From Bacteroidales bacterium UBA3289 (GTDB lineage: Bacteria; Bacteroidota; Bacteroidia; Bacteroidales; UBA932), in contig DETL01000015.1 in NCBI GenBank assembly GCA_002361625.1, positions 1-9,732 of the forward strand: a DNA stretch of 9,732 nt, read 5' to 3'. Within the stretch, counting starts at the first letter, position 1. Each line of letters begins with the position of its first letter. The notes beneath the pieces are model-generated. The model was given only the letters and a program-made list of their open reading frames with translations, was not told the DNA's origin and did not search any database. This document shows positions 1 through 6,669 of the stretch, piece after piece. The position numbers and the translations under genes are program-made.

Positions 1-134
1 CCTGCGCCCTATCCCTGCGATTACCGCCGTCGAAACGACGTCCGCAGTCCTTGCATTTATACCGCTGGACACGGCCTCTCAGGCCATTGTGGACCACATT
101 TGTGGACCCACAGAAAAAGCATTTTTTTAAGCAT
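1..134 (-). CDS. Zinc-ribbon transposase-like protein, N-terminus only, apparent frameshift
   Basis: Read on the minus strand, this stretch encodes the start of a protein with a zinc ribbon: CFFCGSTN followed by YKCKDCGRRFDGG, giving two CxxC pairs about 19 residues apart. That arrangement, with a basic YKCKDCG motif, is typical of the N-terminus of several insertion-sequence transposases. The exact IS family cannot be decided because the catalytic domain lies beyond the left edge. The reading frame of the ribbon has no ATG of its own. The only nearby ATG (132-134) is one frame off, and an A7 run (minus-strand reading of 122-128) sits between it and the ribbon. With six A's the protein would read MLKKCFFCGSTN, a natural start. 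So it is either a one-base frameshift (broken gene or sequencing error), a slippage site, or a non-ATG start such as ATA at 134-136. A good promoter lies immediately upstream. Confidence 0.6.
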
Positions 135-151
135 ATCAGTAATGAACGCTG

Positions 152-180
152 CAAAGATATGAATTTCAGACCATTACAAC
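152..180 (-). promoter_or_regulatory. Bacteroidota-type promoter for the transposase-like gene
   Basis: The minus strand carries TATCTTTG at 152-159, an exact match to the Bacteroidota -7 consensus TAnnTTTG. A GTTG box lies at 177-180, 17 bases upstream. The predicted transcript would start around 145 and reach the ATG at 134 after a very short leader, which supports ATG 134 as the intended start of the left-edge gene. Confidence 0.55.
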
Positions 181-240
181 GATTCCATCACCCGAAATGT
201 CTAATAACCCCAATTATATCTTAAATCCAACGAATAACGT

Positions 241-284
241 AGAAAAAGAAAACGGACAAACTGCCGAAAAATGCAATTTGTCCG
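241..284 (-). terminator. Intrinsic terminator of the tRNA-Asn transcript
   Basis: Just after the tRNA, the minus strand reads CGGACAAATTGC, an 8-base loop, then GCAGTTTGTCCG. This is a 12-bp stem with a single G-T wobble pair (253-264 with 273-284). It is followed at once by a T-rich tract, TTTTCTTTTTCT (252 down to 241). Stem, short loop and T tract together make a textbook Rho-independent terminator. On the plus strand the stem is not followed by T's, so it should act only on leftward transcription. Confidence 0.85.
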
Positions 285-287
285 CTT

Positions 288-364
288 TGGCTCCCCAGCT
301 AGGACTTGAACCTAGGACCCTCTGATTAACAGTCAGATGCTCTAACCAACTGAGCTACTGAGGA
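288..364 (-). tRNA. tRNA-Asn (anticodon GTT)
   Basis: The minus strand folds as a complete tRNA. The acceptor stem is TCCTCAG (364-358) paired with CTGGGGA (298-292), with one T-G wobble. A discriminator G at 291 and an encoded CCA at 288-290 follow. The D arm is AGCTCAGTTGGTTAGAGC, the anticodon arm CTGACTGTTAATCAG places GTT at 328-330, and the T arm is CCTAGGTTCAAGTCCTAG. GTT reads Asn codons AAC/AAT. The gene sits between a consensus promoter and a strong terminator, so it is a monocistronic unit. The transposase-like gene lies downstream of its 3' end on the same strand, but no attachment-site duplication of the tRNA end is visible in this window. Confidence 0.97.
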
Positions 365-407
365 ATGTTTTCATCGTTTCCGATGCCCTTGTTTCGTTTC
401 GGGATTG

Positions 408-438
408 CAAAGGTACAACCTTTTTCTGAAACTCCAAA
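408..438 (-). promoter_or_regulatory. Promoter of tRNA-Asn
   Basis: The minus strand has TTTG at 435-438, exactly 19 bases, then TACCTTTG at 408-415. This matches the Bacteroidota primary-sigma consensus TTTG-N19-TAnnTTTG in both boxes and in spacing. The start point would fall near 400, leaving a leader of about 35 bases before the mature tRNA 5' end at 364, which RNase P would remove. Confidence 0.75.
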
Positions 439-442
439 CATT

Positions 443-467
443 TTTGATGTTTTTTTCACTATCTTTG
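443..467 (+). promoter_or_regulatory. Probable promoter for the HU-CCDC81-like gene
   Basis: TATCTTTG at 460-467 is an exact -7 match (TAnnTTTG), about 30 bases before the ATG at 497. The -33 box is unclear: TTTG at 443-446 is only 13 bases upstream, and the position expected for normal spacing (around 437-441) reads as A/C-rich. It stands back to back with the tRNA promoter, whose -33 box is at 435-438. Confidence 0.5.
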
Positions 468-496
468 CATGTACAAATTCTAACGGAAACGGAACG

Positions 497-1345
497 ATGG
501 ATATCGACCTCCTCGCAAAGATGGTCAAGGAAGCGATCTTGGACCACGATGCGGTCACCCTTCCGGGGGTGGGCTGTTTCGTGGCGGAGCTCATGCCATC
601 CACTTTCTCGGACAAAGGCTATACGATCAATCCGCCGTACCGTCGTCTGTATTTCTCGCCAAGGCAGGGGACGGATACCCTTCTCCGGGACATGTATGTC
701 GATGCCAACCGTGCCGACGGGGTGGATGCCCCGATGGCGGAGCGCATCCTAACGGAGTTCCTCGCGGAGATGAAAGAAATCCTCAAGGTGCGGAAGATGG
801 TCCTCTTCCCGGGCCTGGGGCGCCTCCGGGCCACGCGCGAGAATCATTTCTTCTTCGTTGCCGACGAGGAACTGGACATCTGGCCGGAAGGGCTGGGACT
901 TGCCCCGATCTCCCTGAAAACCCATGTGGAGACACCGGAAGAGGTCGCCTCTGCCGTCGCCGGCCTGGCCGAACTGATCATCGAACCTTCCCCGGAGCCC
1001 GCACCCGAGCCCGTTGCCGAGTCTGCTTCCGAACCGGCGCTGGAGCCTGAGCCCATATCGGAACCGGCTCCGGAACCGGAACCTGTTCCAGTGGTTGAGC
1101 CGGAGCCCGTATCCGAACCCGAGCCCGAACCCGCCCCTGAGCCGACGCTGGAGGTCCGGCATGAGCATGTTGTGACGCGTGCACGGGAGAGGGAATCCTT
1201 CCCGACATTCTGGAAGGTGCTTCTGATCGTGCTTGGCGCCCTGGTCGTCCTTCTTGCCATCTATGCCTTGGTGGGCCGGCTGGCTCCGGGTTGGGTGGAC
1301 AAACTCCTCTATTCCCCCGAGGAACTTGAAATTCTCCGTTATTAA
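497..1345 (+). CDS. Membrane-anchored HU-CCDC81-type domain protein
   Basis: This 282-residue protein opens with MDIDLLAKMVKEAILDHDAVTL, followed by GVGCFVAE, FSDKGYTINPPYRRLYF and, around residues 98-122, FPGLGRLRATRENHFFF. This is the two-part HU-related module found in Bacteroidota proteins and called CCDC81-like HU (residues about 1-60 and 75-145). Residues 163-219 are a low-complexity spacer of PEP/SEPEPEP repeats. A single membrane helix follows at about 239-259 (VLLIVLGALVVLLAIYALV), then a 23-residue tail. Related proteins often end in a peptidoglycan-binding SPOR domain after the helix; that domain is absent here. The start at 497 is chosen because the family begins with MDIDL and a promoter -7 box lies at 460-467; an upstream in-frame ATG at 365 would read through the promoter and tRNA region. 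I infer the HU half is cytoplasmic and the tail periplasmic. Its role is unknown; envelope or division-linked scaffolding is only a guess. Confidence 0.8.
   Translation: MDIDLLAKMVKEAILDHDAVTLPGVGCFVAELMPSTFSDKGYTINPPYRRLYFSPRQGTDTLLRDMYVDANRADGVDAPMAERILTEFLAEMKEILKVRKMVLFPGLGRLRATRENHFFFVADEELDIWPEGLGLAPISLKTHVETPEEVASAVAGLAELIIEPSPEPAPEPVAESASEPALEPEPISEPAPEPEPVPVVEPEPVSEPEPEPAPEPTLEVRHEHVVTRARERESFPTFWKVLLIVLGALVVLLAIYALVGRLAPGWVDKLLYSPEELEILRY
983..1153 (+). repeat. Pro/Glu-rich low-complexity coding repeat
   Basis: Within the HU-CCDC81-like gene, codons for EP, PEP, SEP and PEPEP alternate for about 57 residues, built from imperfect copies of GAGCCC/GAACCG-type hexamers. This gives a stiff, acidic spacer between the HU module and the membrane helix. 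Such runs can change length by slipped-strand mispairing, so length variation between strains is likely. Confidence 0.75.
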
Positions 1346-1356
1346 TGCTAATTTTG
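1325..1356 (+). promoter_or_regulatory. Promoter ahead of the thioesterase operon
   Basis: CTTG at 1325-1328 and TAATTTTG at 1349-1356 are separated by 20 bases and fit the Bacteroidota promoter pattern (-7 exact TAnnTTTG, -33 TTG). The -33 box lies inside the last codons of the upstream gene. Transcription would begin near 1363, about 20 bases before the ATG at 1382. This suggests that the genes from 1382 onward are transcribed separately from the HU-CCDC81-like gene. Confidence 0.6.
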
Positions 1357-1381
1357 CACCCGCAAAAGCAAGGTTAGCTGT

Positions 1382-2143
1382 ATGAGTGAAGTCAAAAGAG
1401 AAGGTTACAAGTTCTGTCAGGACATCTGCATTCCCTGTTACGAAACGGATGCTTCTTTTTATCTGAAACCCGCCTCTTTCATGGACATGGCCCAGGAAAT
1501 CGCCTATTGGGCCGCCCAGGAACTGGGTTTCGGCTATGACGACCTGCATGTCCACCATACGGCCTGGGTCCTTTCCCGGATGCATTTCCATTTTGCAAAT
1601 CCTCCCAAGTGGCGTGACAACGTCACCCTATATACCTGGCACAAAGGCCCTTCCGGCCTGTTCTACCTCCGTGATTTCTATCTGAAGGACGGCGAAGGCA
1701 ACCGTCTTGTGACCTGCACCAGCTCCTGGGTGGTCATCGACGAGCGTACGCGGCGCCTGGTCCGGCCCGAAGAAATGAACCACCTCCTGAGCGTGGACGG
1801 AGACGTGGACAGTGCCATCGCAGAGGAGGCCCCGAAGGTGATGATGCCCCGCGGCAGCGAGCCTGTTCCCGCCGGAGAGCATACGGTCGTCTATTCCGAT
1901 GTGGATATCATCGGCCATACCAACAACGCCCGCTACATGGTGTGGGCGATGGATTGTCTCCCGTATGAGGTGGTTTCGGGCCGCCGCATCCGGGATGCCT
2001 ATGTAAATTTCAACAAGGAGACCACCCCCGGTACCGTCGTGCAGCTTTACCGGCTGGAGACGGAAGAGGACGGGCGGATGGTCCAGTTCGTGGAAGGCCA
2101 TGTGGACGGGAAGTCCGTCTTCTGCGTGAAACTCGTTTTCTGA
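1382..2143 (+). CDS. Acyl-ACP thioesterase (FatA/FatB-type double hotdog)
   Basis: This 253-residue protein should release fatty acids from acyl-carrier protein in the cytoplasm. Two hotdog halves are visible. The N-terminal half has YETDASFYLKPASFMDMAQE (residues 20-39), AWVLSRMHFHF and YLRDFYL. The C-terminal half has YSDVDIIGHTNNARYMVW (171-188), then RDAYVNFNKETTPGT (204-218). In plant FatB the catalytic DxNxH motif lies at the position of DIIGH here: D175 and H179 are kept, but the Asn position is Ile177. A Glu (E213) fits the further conserved acidic residue. Length matches the bacterial family of about 250 residues. It starts 26 bases after a consensus -7 box and lies 4 bases before the next gene, so it is probably the first gene of an operon. 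The family call is firm; the substrate chain length cannot be told. Confidence 0.88.
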   Translation: MSEVKREGYKFCQDICIPCYETDASFYLKPASFMDMAQEIAYWAAQELGFGYDDLHVHHTAWVLSRMHFHFANPPKWRDNVTLYTWHKGPSGLFYLRDFYLKDGEGNRLVTCTSSWVVIDERTRRLVRPEEMNHLLSVDGDVDSAIAEEAPKVMMPRGSEPVPAGEHTVVYSDVDIIGHTNNARYMVWAMDCLPYEVVSGRRIRDAYVNFNKETTPGTVVQLYRLETEEDGRMVQFVEGHVDGKSVFCVKLVF

Positions 2144-2147
2144 CACT

Positions 2148-3833
2148 ATGCGAGAACTATTCCTCGGGCAAGGCGTTGCCCATTCCATCCTGCTGATCGC
2201 CCTGGTCATGGGCATCGGCATCTATCTCGGCCGATTCAAGGTGAAAGGGGTGTCCCTGGGATCCACCTGGATCCTGTTCGTCGGCATCCTGCTAAGCCAT
2301 TTCGGTCTCCGGGCCGATCCGGAAATCCTGCATTTCGTGAAGGAATTCGGCCTGATCCTGTTCGTCTTTTCCATCGGTTTGCAGGTCGGCCCCGGCTTCT
2401 TCCATTCGTTCAAGTCCGGCGGCGTGAAGATGAATTTGCTGGCCGCGATGAATATCCTGCTGGCGGTCATCCTCACCTGGGCTATCTCCGCCATTTCGGG
2501 TGAGGACCTCAGGACCATGGTGGGTGTCATGTCCGGTGCCGTGACCAACACGCCCGGCCTCGGTGCCGCGCAACAGACCTTCATCGACGTGGCCGCCTCG
2601 GCCGGCGTGGACTCCGTCCAGGCCTCCCGGGCCGCTTCCGGCCTGGCTTCCGGCTATGCGGTGGCCTATCCGATCGGCGTCATCGGCGTGATCCTGGTCA
2701 TCCTGCTGTTCAAGGCCATCTTCAAGATCGATCCTTCCCGGGAACTCGCTGACCTCCAGGCACATGAAGACAATTCCGGCCAGGCCCGGCGGATGCATGT
2801 CGCCGTGGAGAATCCGGCCATCTTCGGCAAGAAACTGTACGATATCCTGCATGAGTTCGAGGCCGATTTCGTCGTCTCCCGCATCATGAAAGGGAACGAA
2901 ATCATCTTCCCGACCGGCGATACGGTCCTCAACGAGGGCGACAAGGTGCTGATCGTGACTTCGCAGGAGGAAGTGGACAAGATCCGCATCCTCTTTGGCC
3001 AGGAAGTGCCCATGCATGTTTCCGACTGGGTGGAAAAGGACCATCACCTGGTGGCCCGCCGCGTGTCGGTCACCAAATCCTCCCTGACGGGCAAGAAACT
3101 GAAAGACCTGCATTTCCGGAGTGTCTATGAGGTGAGTGTCACCCGTGTCATCCGCGCCGGGGTCCAGCTGGTCGCGAGCCCGGATCTGTACATCCAGATG
3201 GGCGATGGCCTGATTTGCGTAGGTACGGAGGAGCATATCGACCGCCTTGCCGAGAAAGTGGGCAATTCCAGCAGCTCCCTGGACAAACCGAACCTCGTCC
3301 CCATCTTCCTGGGCATCGTGGTGGGTATCATTTTCGGCTCGCTGCCGATCCGTTTCCCCGGCATTCCCCAGGCCATCAAGCTGGGCCTGGCGGGCGGACC
3401 GCTCATCATCGCCATCCTGCTGGGCCATTTCGGCCCCAAATACAAGGTGACGACCTACACGACCATGAGCGCCAACCTGATGATCCGCGAGATCGGCATC
3501 TCCCTGTTCCTGGCAGCCGTGGGTCTGGGGGCCGGCGAGAATTTCGTCAGTTCCATCGTGAACGGCGGTTACTGGTGGATCCTGTACGGAGCCCTCATCA
3601 CCATCGTTCCGCTCAGCATCACCTTCCTGGTAGCCCGGGCTCTCTGTCACCTGAACTTTTACCAGATCTGCGGCCTCATCTCGGGTTCGACGACGAATCC
3701 CCCGGTGCTTGCCTTTGCGCAGGGTATGTACGGAAGTGATTATACCTCCGTTAATTATGCAACGGTTTATCCGTTGTCGATGTTCCTTCGCGTGCTGGTC
3801 GCCCAGTTGCTGATCCTGATCTCCTTCGCCTGA
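2148..3833 (+). CDS. AspT/YidE-type transporter with two RCK_C (TrkA_C) domains
   Basis: This 561-residue inner-membrane protein belongs to the aspartate:alanine exchanger/YidE-YbjL superfamily. It has two membrane halves of five to six helices each (about residues 11-192 and 382-560). They share a related motif: SGAVTNTPGLGAAQQ at 129-143 and SGSTTNPPVLAFAQ at 512-525. Between them lie two cytoplasmic TrkA_C domains, about 213-285 (VAVENPAIFGKKL...GDKVLIV) and 300-372 (VSVTKSSLTGKKL...GDGLICVG). These domains usually bind a regulatory ligand or nucleotide. Length and domain order are standard for the family. The substrate is unknown: AspT itself exchanges aspartate for alanine, but most relatives are uncharacterised. 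The gene begins 4 bases after the thioesterase stop and its own stop overlaps the Nudix start, so co-transcription is very likely. Confidence 0.9.
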   Translation: MRELFLGQGVAHSILLIALVMGIGIYLGRFKVKGVSLGSTWILFVGILLSHFGLRADPEILHFVKEFGLILFVFSIGLQVGPGFFHSFKSGGVKMNLLAAMNILLAVILTWAISAISGEDLRTMVGVMSGAVTNTPGLGAAQQTFIDVAASAGVDSVQASRAASGLASGYAVAYPIGVIGVILVILLFKAIFKIDPSRELADLQAHEDNSGQARRMHVAVENPAIFGKKLYDILHEFEADFVVSRIMKGNEIIFPTGDTVLNEGDKVLIVTSQEEVDKIRILFGQEVPMHVSDWVEKDHHLVARRVSVTKSSLTGKKLKDLHFRSVYEVSVTRVIRAGVQLVASPDLYIQMGDGLICVGTEEHIDRLAEKVGNSSSSLDKPNLVPIFLGIVVGIIFGSLPIRFPGIPQAIKLGLAGGPLIIAILLGHFGPKYKVTTYTTMSANLMIREIGISLFLAAVGLGAGENFVSSIVNGGYWWILYGALITIVPLSITFLVARALCHLNFYQICGLISGSTTNPPVLAFAQGMYGSDYTSVNYATVYPLSMFLRVLVAQLLILISFA

Positions 3834-4426
3834 TGTTCCCCGATCTCGTCTATCCGCTGGAACCCGCTCCGGTACTTCCCCGTCCGAGCGTGGACCATCC
3901 CGGGAATGCCGCGGTTTCCCCGGAGGAAATGCTGCCCCTGATCCATCCCAGCGGGCTGGTATATGGCCAGGCAACCCGTTCCTGGTGCCACAGCGGGGCG
4001 AAACCGCTGCATCCGGTGGTGCACCTGCATCTGATCGACCGGTACGGCCGGATCTATCTCCAGAAGCGTTCCATGACCAAGGACCTGCTCCCGGGCTATT
4101 GGGATACGGCCGTGGGTGGGCACATCACCTATGGAGAACTGGCGGCGGAAGCGCTCTATCGGGAAGCGGGGGAGGAAATCGGCCTGACGGCCTTCAATCC
4201 CGTCTTCGTGGACACCTGGGAGTGGGAGACCGAAAGGGACCGGGAGTTCATCTACATTTTCGCCTGTGTAGGCCATCCGGACCTCCATCCGGACAATGAC
4301 GAAGTGACGGAGGGCCGCTGGTGGACCCAGGAGGAACTCACCGCCGCCATCGGAAAAGGCATCCTGACTCCCAACTTCGAGGCGGAATATGCCCGGATCC
4401 AGCCGCAGCTCCTGGCACTCCTGTAG
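3833..4426 (+). CDS. Nudix hydrolase, IDI/YfcD-like
   Basis: This 197-residue protein has a perfect Nudix box at residues 96-118 (G-HITYG-E-LAAEALY-RE-A-GEE-I-G-L), the Mg2+-binding motif that cleaves nucleoside diphosphates linked to another group. The preceding segment, SGLVYGQATRSWCHSGAKPLHPVVHLHL with LQKRSMTKDLLPGYWDTAVGG, resembles the YfcD / isopentenyl-diphosphate isomerase-like branch. The substrate is not predictable. The ATG overlaps the transporter stop (TGATG at 3831-3835), which supports this start. It gives about 30 residues before the usual beginning of the family (around EEMLPLIHPSG), rich in Pro. A GTG at 3890 is a possible later start. The stop is 35 bases before the DUF4922-SpoIID fusion, so a link to nucleotide-linked sugar metabolism there is possible but is an inference. 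Confidence 0.85.
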   Translation: MFPDLVYPLEPAPVLPRPSVDHPGNAAVSPEEMLPLIHPSGLVYGQATRSWCHSGAKPLHPVVHLHLIDRYGRIYLQKRSMTKDLLPGYWDTAVGGHITYGELAAEALYREAGEEIGLTAFNPVFVDTWEWETERDREFIYIFACVGHPDLHPDNDEVTEGRWWTQEELTAAIGKGILTPNFEAEYARIQPQLLALL

Positions 4427-4446
4427 GAAATCCCCCGAAAATTGCC

Positions 4447-4454
4447 TACCTTTA
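4447..4454 (+). promoter_or_regulatory. Possible internal promoter -7 box
   Basis: TACCTTTA in the 35-base gap before the fusion gene differs from TAnnTTTG only at the last base. No convincing -33 box is seen at the expected distance (about 4424-4428). If active, its transcript would start at or next to the ATG at 4462, nearly leaderless, possibly favouring the second ATG at 4468. It may let the right-hand genes be expressed separately. Confidence 0.3.
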
Positions 4455-4461
4455 CAAGGTT

Positions 4462-6669
4462 ATGGCAATGGACATTGACAAATTCGTTCACGACCAGCTC
4501 TCCGTGTGGCCGGCCGTGGCGGCGAAATACCGGGCGCTCAAGAGCGTAGATACCCGGCAGATGGTGATCGGCGGCATCCTGGTGACCGTGCAGTCCAATC
4601 CGGGGCGCCTGCCCATCTTCGACCACGGTTGTCCGCTTTGCGAGGAGAACTATCTGGACCATCAGCATTTCCTTCCCTTCGAGGGCCGGAAAGGCCGCAA
4701 ATACCGCGTCCTGGTCAACCGGGCACCCATCTTCCCGAACCATCTGGTGATTACCCGGGACATCCATGTCCCGCAGACCATCTGGCACCGGTATCCGGAC
4801 ATGCTGGACCTCTCCGTCCAGTTCCCGGATTATGTCGTCTTCTACAACAGTCCCTTCAGTGGTACCACGGTTCCCGGCCATGCGCATTTCCAGGCCTGTC
4901 CGAAAGGATACATGCCCATGGAGCGCATCGCCGACCGGCTCCTGCATGCTGTCGCCGAAAATGGGGGAGTGGTCCCGGAAGCCCATGCCGGGGACCTGTC
5001 CTTCGTCGCTTCGGTCCAGGATGCCCAACTTTTCCATTACAAGCATTTTACGCGGGGAGTATTCCTCCTGAGGGCCCGGACGTCCAAGTCCATGGCCAAG
5101 ATGTTCTACCGTCTGCTGGACTGCTGCGACCTCGTGGGTGGGGAGACGGAGCCCCGGTTCAACGCCCTGACATTCTACAGCGAGGGCGAGTATCGGGCCG
5201 TCGTCGCCTGCCGCGCCCTCCATCGGCCGCATCACTATTATGCGGAGGGGGAAGACCATTTCGCCATCAGCCCCGGAGCCGCGGACATGGCCGGCTTCTT
5301 CGTGATACCGGAAGTTTCCGATTATGAGCGGATTACTCCGGAAATCCTGACGGATATCCTCCAGGAGATCTCCCTGTCCGAAAAGCAGGAGGAACGGCTC
5401 CTCTGGCGCCTCGTACGCACCCAGCCCCGGATTGAAGTGGGGATTCTGTCCGGTCCGGAAATCACTTTCGAAATCATCTCCGACGGTGCCGGACCCCAGA
5501 AGGTCTCCTATCGGGAAGGGAAGATCGACTATAACGGAGCCCTCTATGATGAACTCGTTTTCGAGGCGCCTACCATCTCCACCCTGTTCGCCGAGCCTTC
5601 CTTCATCCTGTACGGGGTGACCATCGGCGTGGATTTCCATTGGCAGCGCCAGCAGGACCAGCAGTTTGCCGGGACGCTCAAGTTCATCGTGGACGAAGGG
5701 AAAGTGGTGGCGGTCAATGTCATCGGCGTGGAGGACTATCTCCTGAGCGTGATTTCGTCGGAGATGAAGGCGACGGCTTCGCCGGAGTTCCTGAAGGCCC
5801 ATGCGGTCATCTCCCGTTCCTGGGTGATGGCCCAGATCGCCCATCGGCGGGCCGGGAAGGCCGTTTCCGTCCCGTATCAGTTTGACAATGTTCCTTCCCT
5901 CGTCACTTGGCTGGACGGGACGCATACTTCCCCGGAGGCCCCTTCCGGAGAGATCGTCAAGTGGTTCGACCACGAGGACCATCGCCGTTTCGATGTCTGT
6001 GCCGACGACCATTGCCAGCGCTACCAGGGGCTTACCCTCGCCATCGGCGAAAACGTCCGGGCCGCCATCGACGAAACCTGGGGCCAGGTCCTTCGCTGCG
6101 AGGGCGAACTGGTGGACGCCCGCTTCTACAAATGCTGCGGCGGGAAGACCGAGCGCTTCTCCACCGCCTGGGCCGATGTGGACTACCCCTATCTCACGGT
6201 CCATGAGGACCCTTGGTGCGATACGCACGACAAGGCGATCCTGGGACAGGTGCTCAATGACTACGATCTGGAAACGGAAGATTTCCATGACTGGACCGTC
6301 CGCTACGGCCGGAAGGAACTGGCGGCCCTCATCACCCGGAAATCCGGTGTCGATATCGGCGACCTCGTGAACCTGGAACCGCTGGAACGGGGCGGCTCCG
6401 GGCGGATCAAGCTCCTTCGCATCACAGGGACCGAACGCACGATCACCATCGGCAAAGAACTCCTTATCAGACGTTTCCTTTCGGAATCCCACTTATACAG
6501 CTCCTGGTTCGACGTGGAGATGACTCCGGACGAAGTCATCCTCCACGGGCACGGCTGGGGGCACGGCGTTGGCCTGTGCCAGATCGGGGCTGCAGTGATG
6601 GCCGCTTCCGGCAAGACCTACCGTGAAATCCTTTCCTTCTATTATCCCGGAACCACCCTCGAACCATGA
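4462..6669 (+). CDS. DUF4922 (GalT/Ap4A-phosphorylase-like) and SpoIID/LytB domain fusion
   Basis: This 735-residue protein has two parts. Residues 1 to about 320 match DUF4922, in the HIT/GalT nucleotidyltransferase-phosphorylase superfamily. There is a CPLC pair (C57, C60) that could bind zinc as in GalT, and the active-site-like motif GHAHFQA (H140, H142, Q144), close to the HLHFQA of plant GDP-L-galactose phosphorylases. Residues about 323-735 are a full SpoIID/amidase-enhancer domain. It starts PRIEVGIL and contains EDYLLSVISSEM with the Glu (E434) at the catalytic position of SpoIID lytic transglycosylases. H507, C513, H517 and C518 resemble the SpoIID zinc site. CCGGKTE and the C-terminal HGHGWGHGVGLCQIGA (695-710) complete it. 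SpoIID normally cuts or binds peptidoglycan outside the membrane, but the N-terminus (MAMDIDKFVHDQLSV) is no signal peptide, so a cytosolic role is inferred. I chose the start at 4462 since upstream sequence overlaps the Nudix gene. The stop overlaps the AmpG-like gene by four bases. Confidence 0.85.
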   Translation: MAMDIDKFVHDQLSVWPAVAAKYRALKSVDTRQMVIGGILVTVQSNPGRLPIFDHGCPLCEENYLDHQHFLPFEGRKGRKYRVLVNRAPIFPNHLVITRDIHVPQTIWHRYPDMLDLSVQFPDYVVFYNSPFSGTTVPGHAHFQACPKGYMPMERIADRLLHAVAENGGVVPEAHAGDLSFVASVQDAQLFHYKHFTRGVFLLRARTSKSMAKMFYRLLDCCDLVGGETEPRFNALTFYSEGEYRAVVACRALHRPHHYYAEGEDHFAISPGAADMAGFFVIPEVSDYERITPEILTDILQEISLSEKQEERLLWRLVRTQPRIEVGILSGPEITFEIISDGAGPQKVSYREGKIDYNGALYDELVFEAPTISTLFAEPSFILYGVTIGVDFHWQRQQDQQFAGTLKFIVDEGKVVAVNVIGVEDYLLSVISSEMKATASPEFLKAHAVISRSWVMAQIAHRRAGKAVSVPYQFDNVPSLVTWLDGTHTSPEAPSGEIVKWFDHEDHRRFDVCADDHCQRYQGLTLAIGENVRAAIDETWGQVLRCEGELVDARFYKCCGGKTERFSTAWADVDYPYLTVHEDPWCDTHDKAILGQVLNDYDLETEDFHDWTVRYGRKELAALITRKSGVDIGDLVNLEPLERGGSGRIKLLRITGTERTITIGKELLIRRFLSESHLYSSWFDVEMTPDEVILHGHGWGHGVGLCQIGAAVMAASGKTYREILSFYYPGTTLEP

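Noticed and set aside
288..364. tRNA 3' end as an integration site for the neighbouring transposase-like element
   Set aside because: No second copy of the tRNA end and no terminal inverted repeats are visible between 135 and 287; zinc-ribbon transposases are not tRNA-targeting integrases.
365..496. N-terminal extension of the HU-CCDC81-like protein to an ATG at 365
   Set aside because: The extra 44 codons cover the divergent promoter region, right up to the tRNA 5' end, and the family starts at MDIDL (497).
2292..3974. A 560-codon open frame on the minus strand under the transporter gene
   Set aside because: Antisense to a convincing membrane transporter; the product is hydrophilic and His/Asp/Gln-rich without motifs.
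4321..4461. Upstream start at 4321 for the DUF4922-SpoIID fusion
   Set aside because: It would overlap the Nudix gene by over 100 bases, and the 47 added residues read as out-of-frame Nudix sequence.
4252..6492. A 746-codon open frame on the minus strand under the DUF4922-SpoIID fusion
   Set aside because: It shows no domain or plausible start context and runs antisense to a gene with conserved motifs at both ends; a composition shadow.
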